Origin: Campylobacterales bacterium
GTDB taxonomy: Bacteria > Campylobacterota > Campylobacteria > Campylobacterales > Hydrogenimonadaceae
Direction of reading: 5' to 3'
Assembly (NCBI GenBank): GCA_027067015.1
Contig: JAMOMS010000216.1
Location: forward strand, 1-8,128
DNA length: 8,128 nt
Shown one piece after another: positions 1 through 6,365 of the stretch. The notes beneath the pieces are model-generated. The model did not search any database and was not told the DNA's origin. It worked only from the letters and a program-made list of their open reading frames with translations. Numbering within the stretch: the first letter of the stretch is position 1; every line of letters begins with the position of its first letter. A program made the translations under genes and the position numbers.

Positions 1-1
1 C

Positions 2-754
2 GTCTTTGGCGTTACAGCGGTGGCGTTGACACTGTTTCAACGCCCCTTTACCCATCGGGGCGGCAAACCCTTTTTACTCTTTTTCCGCGGCTTAATGGGC
101 TTTTTGGCTCTGTTGGCCTTCTTTTACAACATTGCCCATATCCCGCTGGGTGACGCCATGACCTACTCCAAAACCTCTCCCATCTTTACCGCCTTTTTCG
201 CCTGGCTCTTTTTAAAAGAGCGGATGGGGCCCTACGGCTGGCTGGCGCTGGCGGCCGGATTTGCGGGGGTGGTGCTTATTGCCAAACCGACGGGCCTGCA
301 TCTGGATAAAACCGCCTGGTTGGGACTCTTTAGCGGGGTGGGGGCGGCGCTTGCCTATACGGCGGTGCGGGAGCTAAAGCGCTACTACGACACCCGCGCC
401 ATTGTCCTCTCTTTTATGGGGGTCGGGACGGCGGGACCGCTGATACTGATGGCGATCAGCCCTTATGTCAACGCCCCGGAACTGGATATGATGCTGGGGG
501 TGTTTGTACTGCCCAGCGGTATCATGTGGTTATACGTGATAGCGTTGGGCATTTTCGCAACGTTTGCACAGGTTTACATGACCAAAGCCTACGGGGCCAC
601 GCAAGCCGGTATCGTAGGCGCGGTAAGTTATAGTAATATACTTTTTTCGATTATCCTGGGATTGCTTATTGGTGATCCCTTTCCCGATCCGTTAACATGG
701 CTGGGGATCGGGTTGGTGATAACCGCCGGTCTGTTAGTCACGAAAAAAGGATAA
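2..754 (+). CDS. EamA/DMT-family membrane transporter, 5' end outside window
   Basis: This is an inner-membrane transporter of the drug/metabolite transporter (EamA) superfamily; the substrate cannot be told from sequence. The reading frame is open to the left edge, so the true start lies upstream. About 250 residues are visible, against roughly 290-300 for the family, so about the first one and a half membrane segments are missing. The GTG at 20 is internal to the family alignment and is not a convincing start. Seen directly: the arginine after the second segment (FFRGLMGFLALLAFFY), the EamA signature (IPLGDAMTYSKTSPIFTAFFAWLFLKER), then a second EamA repeat starting near AYTAVRELKRYY and ending LIGDPFPDPLTWLGIGLVI. 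The C-terminus (VTKKG) is a positive, probably cytoplasmic tail. The next gene begins 31 bases after the stop. Family assignment is firm; function (amino-acid or metabolite export) is inference only. Confidence 0.9.
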   Translation, partial: VFGVTAVALTLFQRPFTHRGGKPFLLFFRGLMGFLALLAFFYNIAHIPLGDAMTYSKTSPIFTAFFAWLFLKERMGPYGWLALAAGFAGVVLIAKPTGLHLDKTAWLGLFSGVGAALAYTAVRELKRYYDTRAIVLSFMGVGTAGPLILMAISPYVNAPELDMMLGVFVLPSGIMWLYVIALGIFATFAQVYMTKAYGATQAGIVGAVSYSNILFSIILGLLIGDPFPDPLTWLGIGLVITAGLLVTKKG

Positions 755-773
755 TTATGCTAAAGTGTCTTAT

Positions 774-780
774 AGGGAGG
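774..780 (+). promoter_or_regulatory. Ribosome binding site that fixes the start of the GGDEF-like gene
   Basis: AGGGAGG sits five bases before ATG 786. It excludes the in-frame GTG at 765, which would place this site inside the coding region and add seven residues (VSYREAS-like) with no leader character. Confidence 0.7.
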
Positions 781-785
781 CATCA

Positions 786-1445
786 ATGAATACAGAATGG
801 ATGGTGGCCGGGGCGGTTTCAGCCCTGGGTGTTTTAGGGTTGGGCTGGGGCCTTTGGCGTGCCGGTCGGGCCAAAGCGGAAATGGCAGGATGTCTGGAGC
901 AGATCGAAGCGCTAAAACAGGAACTCAAAGACGCCAGAACCTATGACCCGGTTACCCGAACGCTCAATTACCAGGCTTTCAGCAAAGGGGCCTATATTCT
1001 CTTTCGGCTGGCCCATCGTCATCAATGGCCGGTATCGCTGTTGGTGATTGATGTGATCGATTTGGAGCGTATCAACCTCAAATACGGCTACAAAGCGGGT
1101 AACGCCGTGTTGGTAAGCATGGCGTCGGCTATTGATTACGCGGTACGAAGCAGTGACGTGGTGGGACGGTTTGAAGGGTCAAAATTTTTCGTGGTACTCC
1201 AGGAGTGTGATGAGGAGGGGGTGCCGATTATTCTCAAACGTATTTTGGAGAAGATCAAAGAGGAACCGCCGGTTTATCAGGATAAAGAGGTACCGTTTGA
1301 GTTTCGGGCCGCCGCGACGACCAACCGGGGCAAAGAGGCCTATTTGCAGGAGATGATTAGCGACGTAGAACGCGGATTGGTGGAGGCCAAATCACGGGGT
1401 GAGCAGTTTGTACGCGTCAAGAGCGACACAAAAGAGAGCGCATGA
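786..1445 (+). CDS. Membrane-anchored protein with degenerate GGDEF domain and intact c-di-GMP I-site
   Basis: The protein has 219 residues from ATG 786, chosen by the AGGGAGG site. Residues about 6-24 form one membrane segment, followed by a positive stretch (RAGRAK) and a short predicted coiled coil (about 33-52), then a GGDEF fold from about 53 to 212. The active-site signature GGDEF reads EGSKF (130-134), after VGRF. The first metal-ligand Asp is kept (D89) and the guanine-contacting Asn is kept (N97), but the following Asp is Leu (L98) and the usual second Asp of the DxD stretch is Ile. The product-binding inhibitory site RxxD is intact as RSSD (121-124), exactly five residues before the signature. 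From family knowledge, loss of the GGD(E)EF core abolishes diguanylate cyclase activity, while an intact I-site can bind c-di-GMP. A role as membrane c-di-GMP receptor or a structural partner is therefore inference. The stop overlaps the kdsA start (ATGA). Confidence 0.85.
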   Translation: MNTEWMVAGAVSALGVLGLGWGLWRAGRAKAEMAGCLEQIEALKQELKDARTYDPVTRTLNYQAFSKGAYILFRLAHRHQWPVSLLVIDVIDLERINLKYGYKAGNAVLVSMASAIDYAVRSSDVVGRFEGSKFFVVLQECDEEGVPIILKRILEKIKEEPPVYQDKEVPFEFRAAATTNRGKEAYLQEMISDVERGLVEAKSRGEQFVRVKSDTKESA

Positions 1446-2236
1446 TCCTGATTGCCGGCCCCTGCGTGATTGAAAGCCGCGACACGCTTTTGCGCATTGC
1501 CGAGGCGCTTGTCCCGTTGGCGGAGCGCCAGGATACAACCTTTTACTTTAAAGCCAGTTTCGACAAGGCCAACCGTACCTCGCTGGAGAGTTTTCGAGGC
1601 CCCGGTTTACAGGAGGGGCTGAAACTGTTGGAAGAGGTGAAAACCTCTTTTGGTTATCGCATTCTTACCGATATCCATGAATCTTTCCAGGCCACACCGA
1701 CGGCGGAGGTGGCCGATGTTTTGCAGATTCCCGCTTTTTTGTGTCGTCAAACCGACCTGCTGGTGGCCGCCGCCCAAACCCCCGCGGTGGTAAACATCAA
1801 AAAGGGGCAGTTTATGGTGCCTTCGGATATGCGCTATTCGGTTTTGAAAGTGTTGAAAACGCGGGGGTATGAGCGGGTCGATTACGAAACAAGCTTGAAA
1901 GCGGGTGTCTGGCTGACCGAGCGGGGCAGTACGTTTGGTTACGGCAATCTGGTGGTGGATATGCGAAGCCTCGCTATTATGCGGCAGTTTGCGCCGGTGG
2001 TCTTTGACGCTACCCACAGCGTGCAGATGCCGGGTCAAAACGGCAAAACCGGGGGAGATCGCCGTTTTGTGCCGATTCTTGCCAGGGCCGCTGGCGCGGC
2101 GGGCGTGGACGGCTTTTTCTTCGAGACCCATTTCGATCCTGATAGCGCGCTCTCTGACGGCCCCAATATGATCAGGCTGGAAGATCTTCCTCCCCTGGTC
2201 GATCAACTTGCCAAAATCGGCGAAATAGTCGCCTGA
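1442..2236 (+). CDS. kdsA: 3-deoxy-8-phosphooctulonate synthase (KDO-8-phosphate synthase), metal-dependent class
   Basis: KdsA condenses phosphoenolpyruvate with arabinose-5-phosphate to KDO-8-phosphate in the cytoplasm, a committed step toward the KDO of lipopolysaccharide. The 264 residues carry the family signatures AGPCVIES (5-12), [12 protein letters not shown] (36-47), TDIHE (76-80), [12 protein letters not shown] (96-107), NIKKGQF (118-124), [12 protein letters not shown] (159-170) and FDATHSVQ (188-195). The predicted metal ligands of the class II enzyme are all present: C8, H192, E228 and D239, equivalent to Cys11, His185, Glu222 and Asp233 of the Aquifex enzyme; the metal-independent E. 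coli type has Asn at the first site. A segment between about 141 and 157 ([15 protein letters not shown]) is longer than in Aquifex and resembles the H. pylori protein as I remember it. The start ATG overlaps the preceding stop by four bases, so it is probably cotranslated with the GGDEF-like gene. Confidence 0.97.
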   Translation: MILIAGPCVIESRDTLLRIAEALVPLAERQDTTFYFKASFDKANRTSLESFRGPGLQEGLKLLEEVKTSFGYRILTDIHESFQATPTAEVADVLQIPAFLCRQTDLLVAAAQTPAVVNIKKGQFMVPSDMRYSVLKVLKTRGYERVDYETSLKAGVWLTERGSTFGYGNLVVDMRSLAIMRQFAPVVFDATHSVQMPGQNGKTGGDRRFVPILARAAGAAGVDGFFFETHFDPDSALSDGPNMIRLEDLPPLVDQLAKIGEIVA

Positions 2237-2293
2237 AAATTGGCTTTGCCCGGGTAAGCGGGCGCGCTGATCTGAAATTTATACCACTTTCGC

Positions 2294-2299
2294 TAAAAT
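2294..2299 (+). promoter_or_regulatory. Candidate -10 element for ribH operon (TAAAAT)
   Basis: GCTAAAATA lies 30 bases before the ribH start, in the only sizeable gap (2237-2329) between the upstream genes and the ribH-nusB-mqnC run. No good -35 box is present 17 bases upstream (TCTGAA at best). Campylobacterota sigma-70 promoters commonly have a strong -10 with a weak -35, so this is plausible but unproven. Confidence 0.4.
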
Positions 2300-2329
2300 A
2301 TCCCCAATTTATCTTCGTAAGGAAAGAGC

Positions 2330-2800
2330 ATGAATATTCTTGAAGGCAAACTGCGCCTGCACGGCAGTGAGCGGATCGCCGTGATCGCCAGCCGTTTTAA
2401 CCACATTATTACCGATCGTCTGGTGGAAGGGGCCAAAGACGCCTTTTTGCGCCACGGCGGCAAAGAGGAGAACCTGGATCTTATTTTGGTGCCCGGGGCT
2501 TTTGAGATTCCGTTTGCTTTGCAAAAGGTGCTCTCAAGCGGCCAATATGACGGGGTGTGCTGTGTGGGCGCCATCATTCGGGGGTCTACGCCCCATTTTG
2601 ACTACGTGGCCGCCGAGGCGACCAAAGGGGTGGCAAACGTGACGCTCAAACACGGCAAGCCGGTCGCCTTTGGGGTGCTCACTACCGATACGATCGAGCA
2701 GGCGATCGAGCGGGCGGGCTCCAAAGCGGGCAACAAAGGCTTTGAGGCGATGGCCGGCGTGATCGAGATGATTGACCTTTACCGCGCCCTGGAGGCCTGA
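2330..2800 (+). CDS. ribH: 6,7-dimethyl-8-ribityllumazine synthase
   Basis: RibH condenses 5-amino-6-ribitylamino-uracil with 3,4-dihydroxy-2-butanone-4-phosphate, the penultimate step of riboflavin synthesis, and usually forms a cytoplasmic icosahedral or pentameric shell. The 156 residues are the normal family length. Visible signatures are ASRFN (20-24, with F23 stacking on the pyrimidine), VPGAFEIP (54-61), [14 protein letters not shown] (80-93, containing catalytic-site H89), EATKG (96-100), [12 protein letters not shown] (114-125) and [10 protein letters not shown] (128-137, the C-terminal substrate and phosphate-binding loop including R128). An AAGGA site at 2319-2323 supports the ATG at 2330. 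The stop shares one base with the nusB start (TGATG), suggesting translational coupling; the same neighbour pair occurs in H. pylori and many other bacteria. Confidence 0.98.
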   Translation: MNILEGKLRLHGSERIAVIASRFNHIITDRLVEGAKDAFLRHGGKEENLDLILVPGAFEIPFALQKVLSSGQYDGVCCVGAIIRGSTPHFDYVAAEATKGVANVTLKHGKPVAFGVLTTDTIEQAIERAGSKAGNKGFEAMAGVIEMIDLYRALEA

Positions 2801-3219
2801 TGGCGACCCGTCACCAGGCCCGCGGGGCCGTTATCAGCCTGCTTTACGCCCACGACATCGGCAATCCGGAGGTGGAGAAGTTTGCCGAGGATATGCTGGA
2901 AGAAAAGAAGATCAGAAACCGTCAGCGGGCCTTTGCCATGGGCCTTTACAAGGGGGTGCTGGAGCATCTGGCGCAGATTGACGAGGAGATCAAGGCGCAC
3001 CTGAAAGATTGGGATTTTGAGCGGCTTGACCATGTGGATCGCTCCATCTTGCGGCTGGGTACCTACGAACTGCTCTTTAGCGATCTGGACAGGGCCGTCG
3101 TGATTGACGAGGCGGTGGAGCTGGCCAAGGAGCTTGGCAGTGACCAGTCGCCCAAATTCGTCAACGGGGTACTGGACGCCGTGAAGAAGAGCAGTGACGT
3201 CAAGGACGCCGCGCAATGA
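2800..3219 (+). CDS. nusB: Transcription antitermination factor NusB
   Basis: NusB binds boxA RNA together with NusE (ribosomal protein S10) and takes part in processive antitermination of rRNA operons. The 139 residues match the family length. The N-terminal basic motif is RHQARGAVISLLYAHD (4-19), typical of the boxA-contacting region. The C-terminal half has the characteristic pattern WDFERLDHVDRSILRLGTYELL (71-92; shown in parts: ERLDHVDRSILRLG), then IDEAVELAKELG (102-113) and KFVNGVLDAV (119-128). The start overlaps the ribH stop by one base and the stop overlaps mqnC by four, so it sits in the middle of a coupled run. Helical fold; no membrane or signal sequence. Confidence 0.97.
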   Translation: MATRHQARGAVISLLYAHDIGNPEVEKFAEDMLEEKKIRNRQRAFAMGLYKGVLEHLAQIDEEIKAHLKDWDFERLDHVDRSILRLGTYELLFSDLDRAVVIDEAVELAKELGSDQSPKFVNGVLDAVKKSSDVKDAAQ

Positions 3220-4262
3220 GCCGCATGAGCGCGGCCGAGGCGGTGGAGCTGATTCGCCACGGCGATCTCAAAGAGCTGGGGCGCATGGCCTACGAAAAAA
3301 AAAGAGCGCTTCACCCCAAGGGCATCACCACCTTTGTCGTCGATCGCAACATCAACTACACCAACCGATGTTGGGTGGATTGCAAGTTTTGCGCCTTCTA
3401 CCGCCACGCCGACGACGAGGATGTTTACGTTCTTAGTTTCGAGGAGATCGATCAGAAGATCGAAGAGCTTTTAGAGATCGGCGGGACGCAGATCCTGTTT
3501 CAAGGGGGCGTGCACCCCAAGCTCAAGATCGAGTGGTACGAGGATCTGGTCGAACACATCCACCAAAAATATCCCCAAGTAACCATCCACGGCTTTTCGG
3601 CAGTGGAGATCGACTATATCGCCAAAGTCTCGCGCATCTCGGTGGAGGAGGTCTTAAAACGCCTCAAAGCCAAGGGCCTGAGCTCCATCCCGGGGGCCGG
3701 GGCGGAGATTTTGAGCGATCGGGTGCGCGATATTATCGCGCCCAAAAAGATCGACGTCAAAGATTGGCTAAACGTCCACCGCCTGGCGCACCAAAACGGT
3801 ATCAAGTCGACGGCGACGATGATGTTTGGCACCGTCGAGAGCGACGAGGAGATCGTGGAGCACTGGGAGCACGTGCGCAACCTGCAGGATGAAACGGGAG
3901 GCTTTCGCGCCTTTATTATGTGGAGTTTTCAGCCCTACAACACCGCTTTGCAAAAAGAGGGGATCGTCAGGCACAAAGCCAGCCCCAACCGCTATTTGCG
4001 CCTGCTGGCGGTCAGCCGCCTCTTTTTGGACAATATCAAAAATATCCAAAGCTCCTGGGTGACCCAGGGCAGTTACATCGGCCAGATGGCCCTGCTTTAC
4101 GGCGCCAACGACCTGGGCAGTACGATGATGGAGGAAAACGTCGTGCGTGCCGCGGGGGCGGTGAACCGGATGAATCAGGAAGAGATGATCCGCCTCATTC
4201 GTGACATCGGCGAGACTCCCGCCAAGCGCAACACGGCCTACGAGATTCTGGAGATTTTTTGA
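3216..4262 (+). CDS. mqnC: Cyclic dehypoxanthinyl futalosine synthase (radical SAM, menaquinone via futalosine)
   Basis: MqnC is a radical SAM enzyme that cyclises dehypoxanthine futalosine, a step of the futalosine pathway to menaquinone, the respiratory quinone in Campylobacterota. The 348-residue protein has the [4Fe-4S]/SAM cluster motif C52-x3-C56-x2-C59 within CWVDCKFCAFYR, preceded by VVDRNINYTN (41-50). Other family stretches are TQILFQGGVHP, IPGAGAEILSDRVR, TATMMFGTVE, LQDETGGFRAF, LFLDNIKNIQSSWVTQG and the C-terminal GANDLGSTMMEENVV. The combination of QGGVHP, the TATMMFG stretch and SSWVTQG favours MqnC over its relative MqnE (aminofutalosine synthase). The start overlaps the nusB stop (ATGA) and the stop overlaps the next ATG (TGATG). 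ATG 3216 and an alternative ATG at 3225 are both possible; the first was chosen for the overlap. GC is visibly high here. Confidence 0.95.
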   Translation: MSRMSAAEAVELIRHGDLKELGRMAYEKKRALHPKGITTFVVDRNINYTNRCWVDCKFCAFYRHADDEDVYVLSFEEIDQKIEELLEIGGTQILFQGGVHPKLKIEWYEDLVEHIHQKYPQVTIHGFSAVEIDYIAKVSRISVEEVLKRLKAKGLSSIPGAGAEILSDRVRDIIAPKKIDVKDWLNVHRLAHQNGIKSTATMMFGTVESDEEIVEHWEHVRNLQDETGGFRAFIMWSFQPYNTALQKEGIVRHKASPNRYLRLLAVSRLFLDNIKNIQSSWVTQGSYIGQMALLYGANDLGSTMMEENVVRAAGAVNRMNQEEMIRLIRDIGETPAKRNTAYEILEIF

Positions 4263-4756
4263 TGCCCGAAAACGGGGAGTTTGAAATCTGGCAAAAGTTA
4301 AGACTCTATGGCAAAGAGATCGACTTACATGCCAAACGGCTTCGGCAGGCCCGCGAAAAGTGCCGGCCCTTTATGCCTTTGCAACAAGAGCGGTACGAAA
4401 CATTGCGCGAAGAGCAAGTTGAACATCTTGATTGGATGCTGTATCGTTTTGCCAAGATGCAAGACAGTATGGCCCAAAAGCTCTTCCCCTACGCTTTGGC
4501 GATGCTTGAAAACGATGAAAACTGGTTGAATCGCCCCTTTATCGACCTGCTTAACAGGATGGAGCGCATCGATCTTTTGCCCGATGCCAGAAAATGGCGA
4601 TCGCTCAGGGGAGTACGAAACATGATCGCCCATGATTATGAAACGATGCCTGATAAAGCGGTAGCGACTCTTAATGATATTTACGAAGCGTCGGAGCGGC
4701 TCTTTGAAATCTGGGCCCATATCCGGCACTATCTGCAAGAACGGAAACTGTTGTGA
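4262..4756 (+). CDS. HEPN-domain HepT-like protein, probable RNase toxin of a HEPN/MNT module
   Basis: The 164-residue, mostly helical protein carries the HEPN ribonuclease motif Rx4HxY as R119-N-M-I-A-H124-D-Y126, in the helix context LRGVRNMIAHDYE. Upstream is the helix pattern LDWMLYRFAKMQDSMAQKLF (56-75), which I associate with HEPN proteins paired with minimal nucleotidyltransferases. From family knowledge, the R/H pair of HepT cuts RNA, and the partner MntA silences it by adding AMP to the Tyr of HxY. All three residues are present, so activity is plausible. It is longer than the usual 110-145-residue HepT because of an N-terminal helical extension (1-50). ATG 4262 shares a base with the mqnC stop; a TTG at 4259 is unlikely. 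GC in sampled lines is about 47-50%, lower than in mqnC (67% in one 60-base line counted by eye), which suggests separate acquisition. Toxicity itself is inference. Confidence 0.8.
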   Translation: MPENGEFEIWQKLRLYGKEIDLHAKRLRQAREKCRPFMPLQQERYETLREEQVEHLDWMLYRFAKMQDSMAQKLFPYALAMLENDENWLNRPFIDLLNRMERIDLLPDARKWRSLRGVRNMIAHDYETMPDKAVATLNDIYEASERLFEIWAHIRHYLQERKLL

Positions 4757-5052
4757 GACTTGATGCGTGGGAAGTGGCGGCGATTGTTGAGTGTTTGCAA
4801 GAGAGTTTCGGCCACGGGGCGAAGGTCTATCTTTTTGGCAGTCGGACAGATGATAGCAAGCGGGGCGGGGATATCGACCTGTTTGTCGAATGCTCACCTC
4901 TGCCCGAGGATTGGCGCGGGCGAAAATCGGACTTTTGGATCTGTTTGCAGGAGCGTCTGGGGGAGCAGAGGATCGATATTCTTGTTGCCCGCGATCCCGA
5001 CGATCCCATCGAACGCATCGCCAGACGTGACGGGATTTTGTTGGAGGGATAG
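4753..5052 (+). CDS. MntA-like minimal nucleotidyltransferase, probable antitoxin partner
   Basis: The 99-residue protein has the nucleotidyltransferase core: VYLFGSRTDDSKRGGDIDLF with G29-S30, then the metal-binding D40-x-D42, and a third acidic residue D75 in QRIDILVARDP. This is the short MNT fold (GS-x9-DxD) that accompanies HEPN toxins. In the studied HepT/MntA systems, the MNT protein transfers AMP from ATP onto the toxin's HxY tyrosine, so the likely substrate is the product of the upstream gene. The start is GTG 4753, overlapping the upstream stop as GTGA; the later GTG at 4774 would remove the first helix. The C-terminus DDPIERIARRDGILLEG is typical of the group. The last bases hold the ribosome site of the M16 gene, so the pair is embedded in the operon. 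The aminoglycoside-type transferase alternative is unlikely at this size. Confidence 0.85.
   Translation: MRLDAWEVAAIVECLQESFGHGAKVYLFGSRTDDSKRGGDIDLFVECSPLPEDWRGRKSDFWICLQERLGEQRIDILVARDPDDPIERIARRDGILLEG
5043..5048 (+). promoter_or_regulatory. Ribosome binding site of M16-family gene, inside the end of the MNT gene
   Basis: GGAGGG sits four bases before ATG 5053, within the last codons of the preceding gene. It supports that start and gives the M16 gene its own strong initiation signal even though the ATG follows the stop directly (TAGATG). Confidence 0.65.
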
Positions 5053-6339
5053 ATGCGAAAAATTTTATGGATTTTGGCACTGTTGCAAGGAGTGTTGATG
5101 AGCGCGGTTTTGGATAAAGTGACGGTAAGCGGGGTAGAGGTACCTCTTATTTTCGAGCAGGATCGGCACCTGCCGATCGCTTCATTGCAAGTGGTCTTTC
5201 GCTACAGCGGGGCGCTGGCCGACGGTAAGCGTTCGGGGCTGGCCAAGTTTTCGGCCCGCATGATGAACGAAGGGACCAAAAGCCTGGGCGCTACCGGCTT
5301 TGCCAGGGCGTTGGAGGAGCGGGCCATTCACCTGAGCGCCGGGACGGGTACGGAGACCTTTGTCTTTGAGCTGAGCAGTCTCAAAGAGGTGTTTGATGAA
5401 GGGGTCGGCTTTTTGGCCGATCTGCTAAGAGAGCCAAATCTGAGTGAAGCGAGCTTTGAGAAGGTCAAAACCGTCACCTTGGGCGCTTTGATGCGCAAAG
5501 AGAGCGATTACGACTACCAGGCCAGCCTGCTGTTAAAAAAACAGCTCTTTGCCGACACCCCGCTGGCCAATCCCGCCGACGGCACCCCCGAGAGTATTCG
5601 GGCGCTGAAGCTGGAGGAGGTGCAAACCTTTTTGCGCGATCACCTGGTGCTTAAGCGCGCCATAGTGGTGATTGGCGGCGATATGAGCCTGGAGGAGGCC
5701 AAAGATTTTGCCAAAAAGGCGCTGGCACCCCTTGCGGTGGGTAAGGCTGAACCCTTGCCCTTTTTTAAAGCGAGCGACAAAGAGCAAAAAGCCGTGATTT
5801 ACAAGCCGACCGAGCAGGCTTACATCTATTTTGGCGCGCCTTTTGATCTGAAGGTAAGCGACCCCGACGCCTACAAAGCCCGGGTGGCCGCTTTTGTGCT
5901 GGGTAGCAGCGGCTTTGGAAGCCGCCTGATGGAGGAGGTGCGCGTCAAGCGGGGGCTGGCCTACAGCGCCTACGGGCGGATTGTGCTTAATAAAAGCGCC
6001 AGCTACTTTAGTGGCTATCTGCAAACCAAGCTGGCCAGCCAGGAGGAGGCGCTTCGTGTGGTGCGCGAAGTGATTGACGAATTTGTCAAAAACGGCGTCA
6101 CCCAAAAGGAGCTGGATGACGCGAAGATGTTTTTGCTGGGCTCCGAGCCGCTTCGCAACGAGACCCTCTCCCAGCGCCTGGGGCGCGCCTTTAACGAATA
6201 TTACAAAGGGCTGGGGCTGGGATACGGCAAAAAACAGCTTGAAAAGATCGAAGCGCTGACGCTCAAAGAGCTTAACGCCTTCATCAAAGCCCACCCGGAG
6301 ATCGCGAAACTCACGGTGGCGATTGTGACGGCCAAATAG
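5053..6339 (+). CDS. Secreted M16 peptidase-family protein without the HxxEH zinc motif
   Basis: The 428-residue protein resembles one M16B peptidase chain (two homologous halves), related to mitochondrial processing peptidase and the YmxG-type proteins of Campylobacterota. Residues 1-18 look like a signal peptide (MRK, then ILWILALLQGVL, then a possible cut after MSA), so a periplasmic location is expected. The first half has the usual start VPLIFEQDRHLPIASLQVVF and GLAKFSARMMNEGT, but the zinc site HxxEH reads K65-F-S-A-R69; both His and the Glu are absent. The second half keeps the substrate-contacting pattern FGSRLMEEVRVKRGLAYS (288-305). In this family, such chains act as the non-catalytic partner of an active M16 protein; a catalytic partner is not in this window. 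In H. pylori a homologue follows mqnC directly, as I remember it, so here the HEPN/MNT pair separates them. Confidence 0.85.
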   Translation: MRKILWILALLQGVLMSAVLDKVTVSGVEVPLIFEQDRHLPIASLQVVFRYSGALADGKRSGLAKFSARMMNEGTKSLGATGFARALEERAIHLSAGTGTETFVFELSSLKEVFDEGVGFLADLLREPNLSEASFEKVKTVTLGALMRKESDYDYQASLLLKKQLFADTPLANPADGTPESIRALKLEEVQTFLRDHLVLKRAIVVIGGDMSLEEAKDFAKKALAPLAVGKAEPLPFFKASDKEQKAVIYKPTEQAYIYFGAPFDLKVSDPDAYKARVAAFVLGSSGFGSRLMEEVRVKRGLAYSAYGRIVLNKSASYFSGYLQTKLASQEEALRVVREVIDEFVKNGVTQKELDDAKMFLLGSEPLRNETLSQRLGRAFNEYYKGLGLGYGKKQLEKIEALTLKELNAFIKAHPEIAKLTVAIVTAK

Positions 6340-6341
6340 GT

Positions 6342-6347
6342 TATAAT
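6342..6347 (+). promoter_or_regulatory. Perfect -10 element (TATAAT) for the DUF433 gene
   Basis: A consensus TATAAT begins two bases after the M16 stop codon and ends 18 bases before ATG 6366. No matching -35 is at 17 bases; TTGTGA (6323-6328) is only 13 bases away. If used, transcription would start near 6354, giving a leader of about 12 bases that is almost only the ribosome site. Confidence 0.5.
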
Positions 6348-6353
6348 AGCTCC

Positions 6354-6360
6354 AAGGAGG
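6354..6360 (+). promoter_or_regulatory. Strong ribosome binding site of the DUF433 gene
   Basis: AAGGAGG lies five bases before ATG 6366 and selects it over the out-of-frame ATG at 6361. Confidence 0.7.
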
Positions 6361-6365
6361 ATGGG

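Noticed and set aside
205..221. Perfect 17-base palindrome GCTCTTTTTAAAAGAGC in the transporter gene
   Set aside because: It lies inside codons for WLFLKER of the EamA signature and has no loop for a hairpin; probably chance.
761..766. TAAAGT as a -10 box for the GGDEF-like gene
   Set aside because: The match is poor, there is no -35, and the predicted start would fall almost on the ribosome site; read-through from the transporter gene is simpler.
2248..2263. GCCCG...CGGGC inverted repeat after kdsA as a terminator
   Set aside because: The stem is only five base pairs and is not followed by a T-run; it is too weak to call.
2237..2329. FMN riboswitch before ribH
   Set aside because: The gap is 93 bases, shorter than a typical FMN aptamer, and none of the conserved aptamer segments are visible.
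4325..5080. Long open frame (251 codons) on the minus strand across the HEPN and MNT genes
   Set aside because: It shows no recognisable domain, is rich in Pro/Arg/His as expected for an antisense shadow, and lies opposite two genes with clear motifs.
5533..6294. Minus-strand open frame of 253 codons opposite the M16 gene, and a 199-codon one opposite kdsA (1607-2206)
   Set aside because: Both are shadows of high-GC coding sequence, with no family resemblance and no ribosome site that fits.
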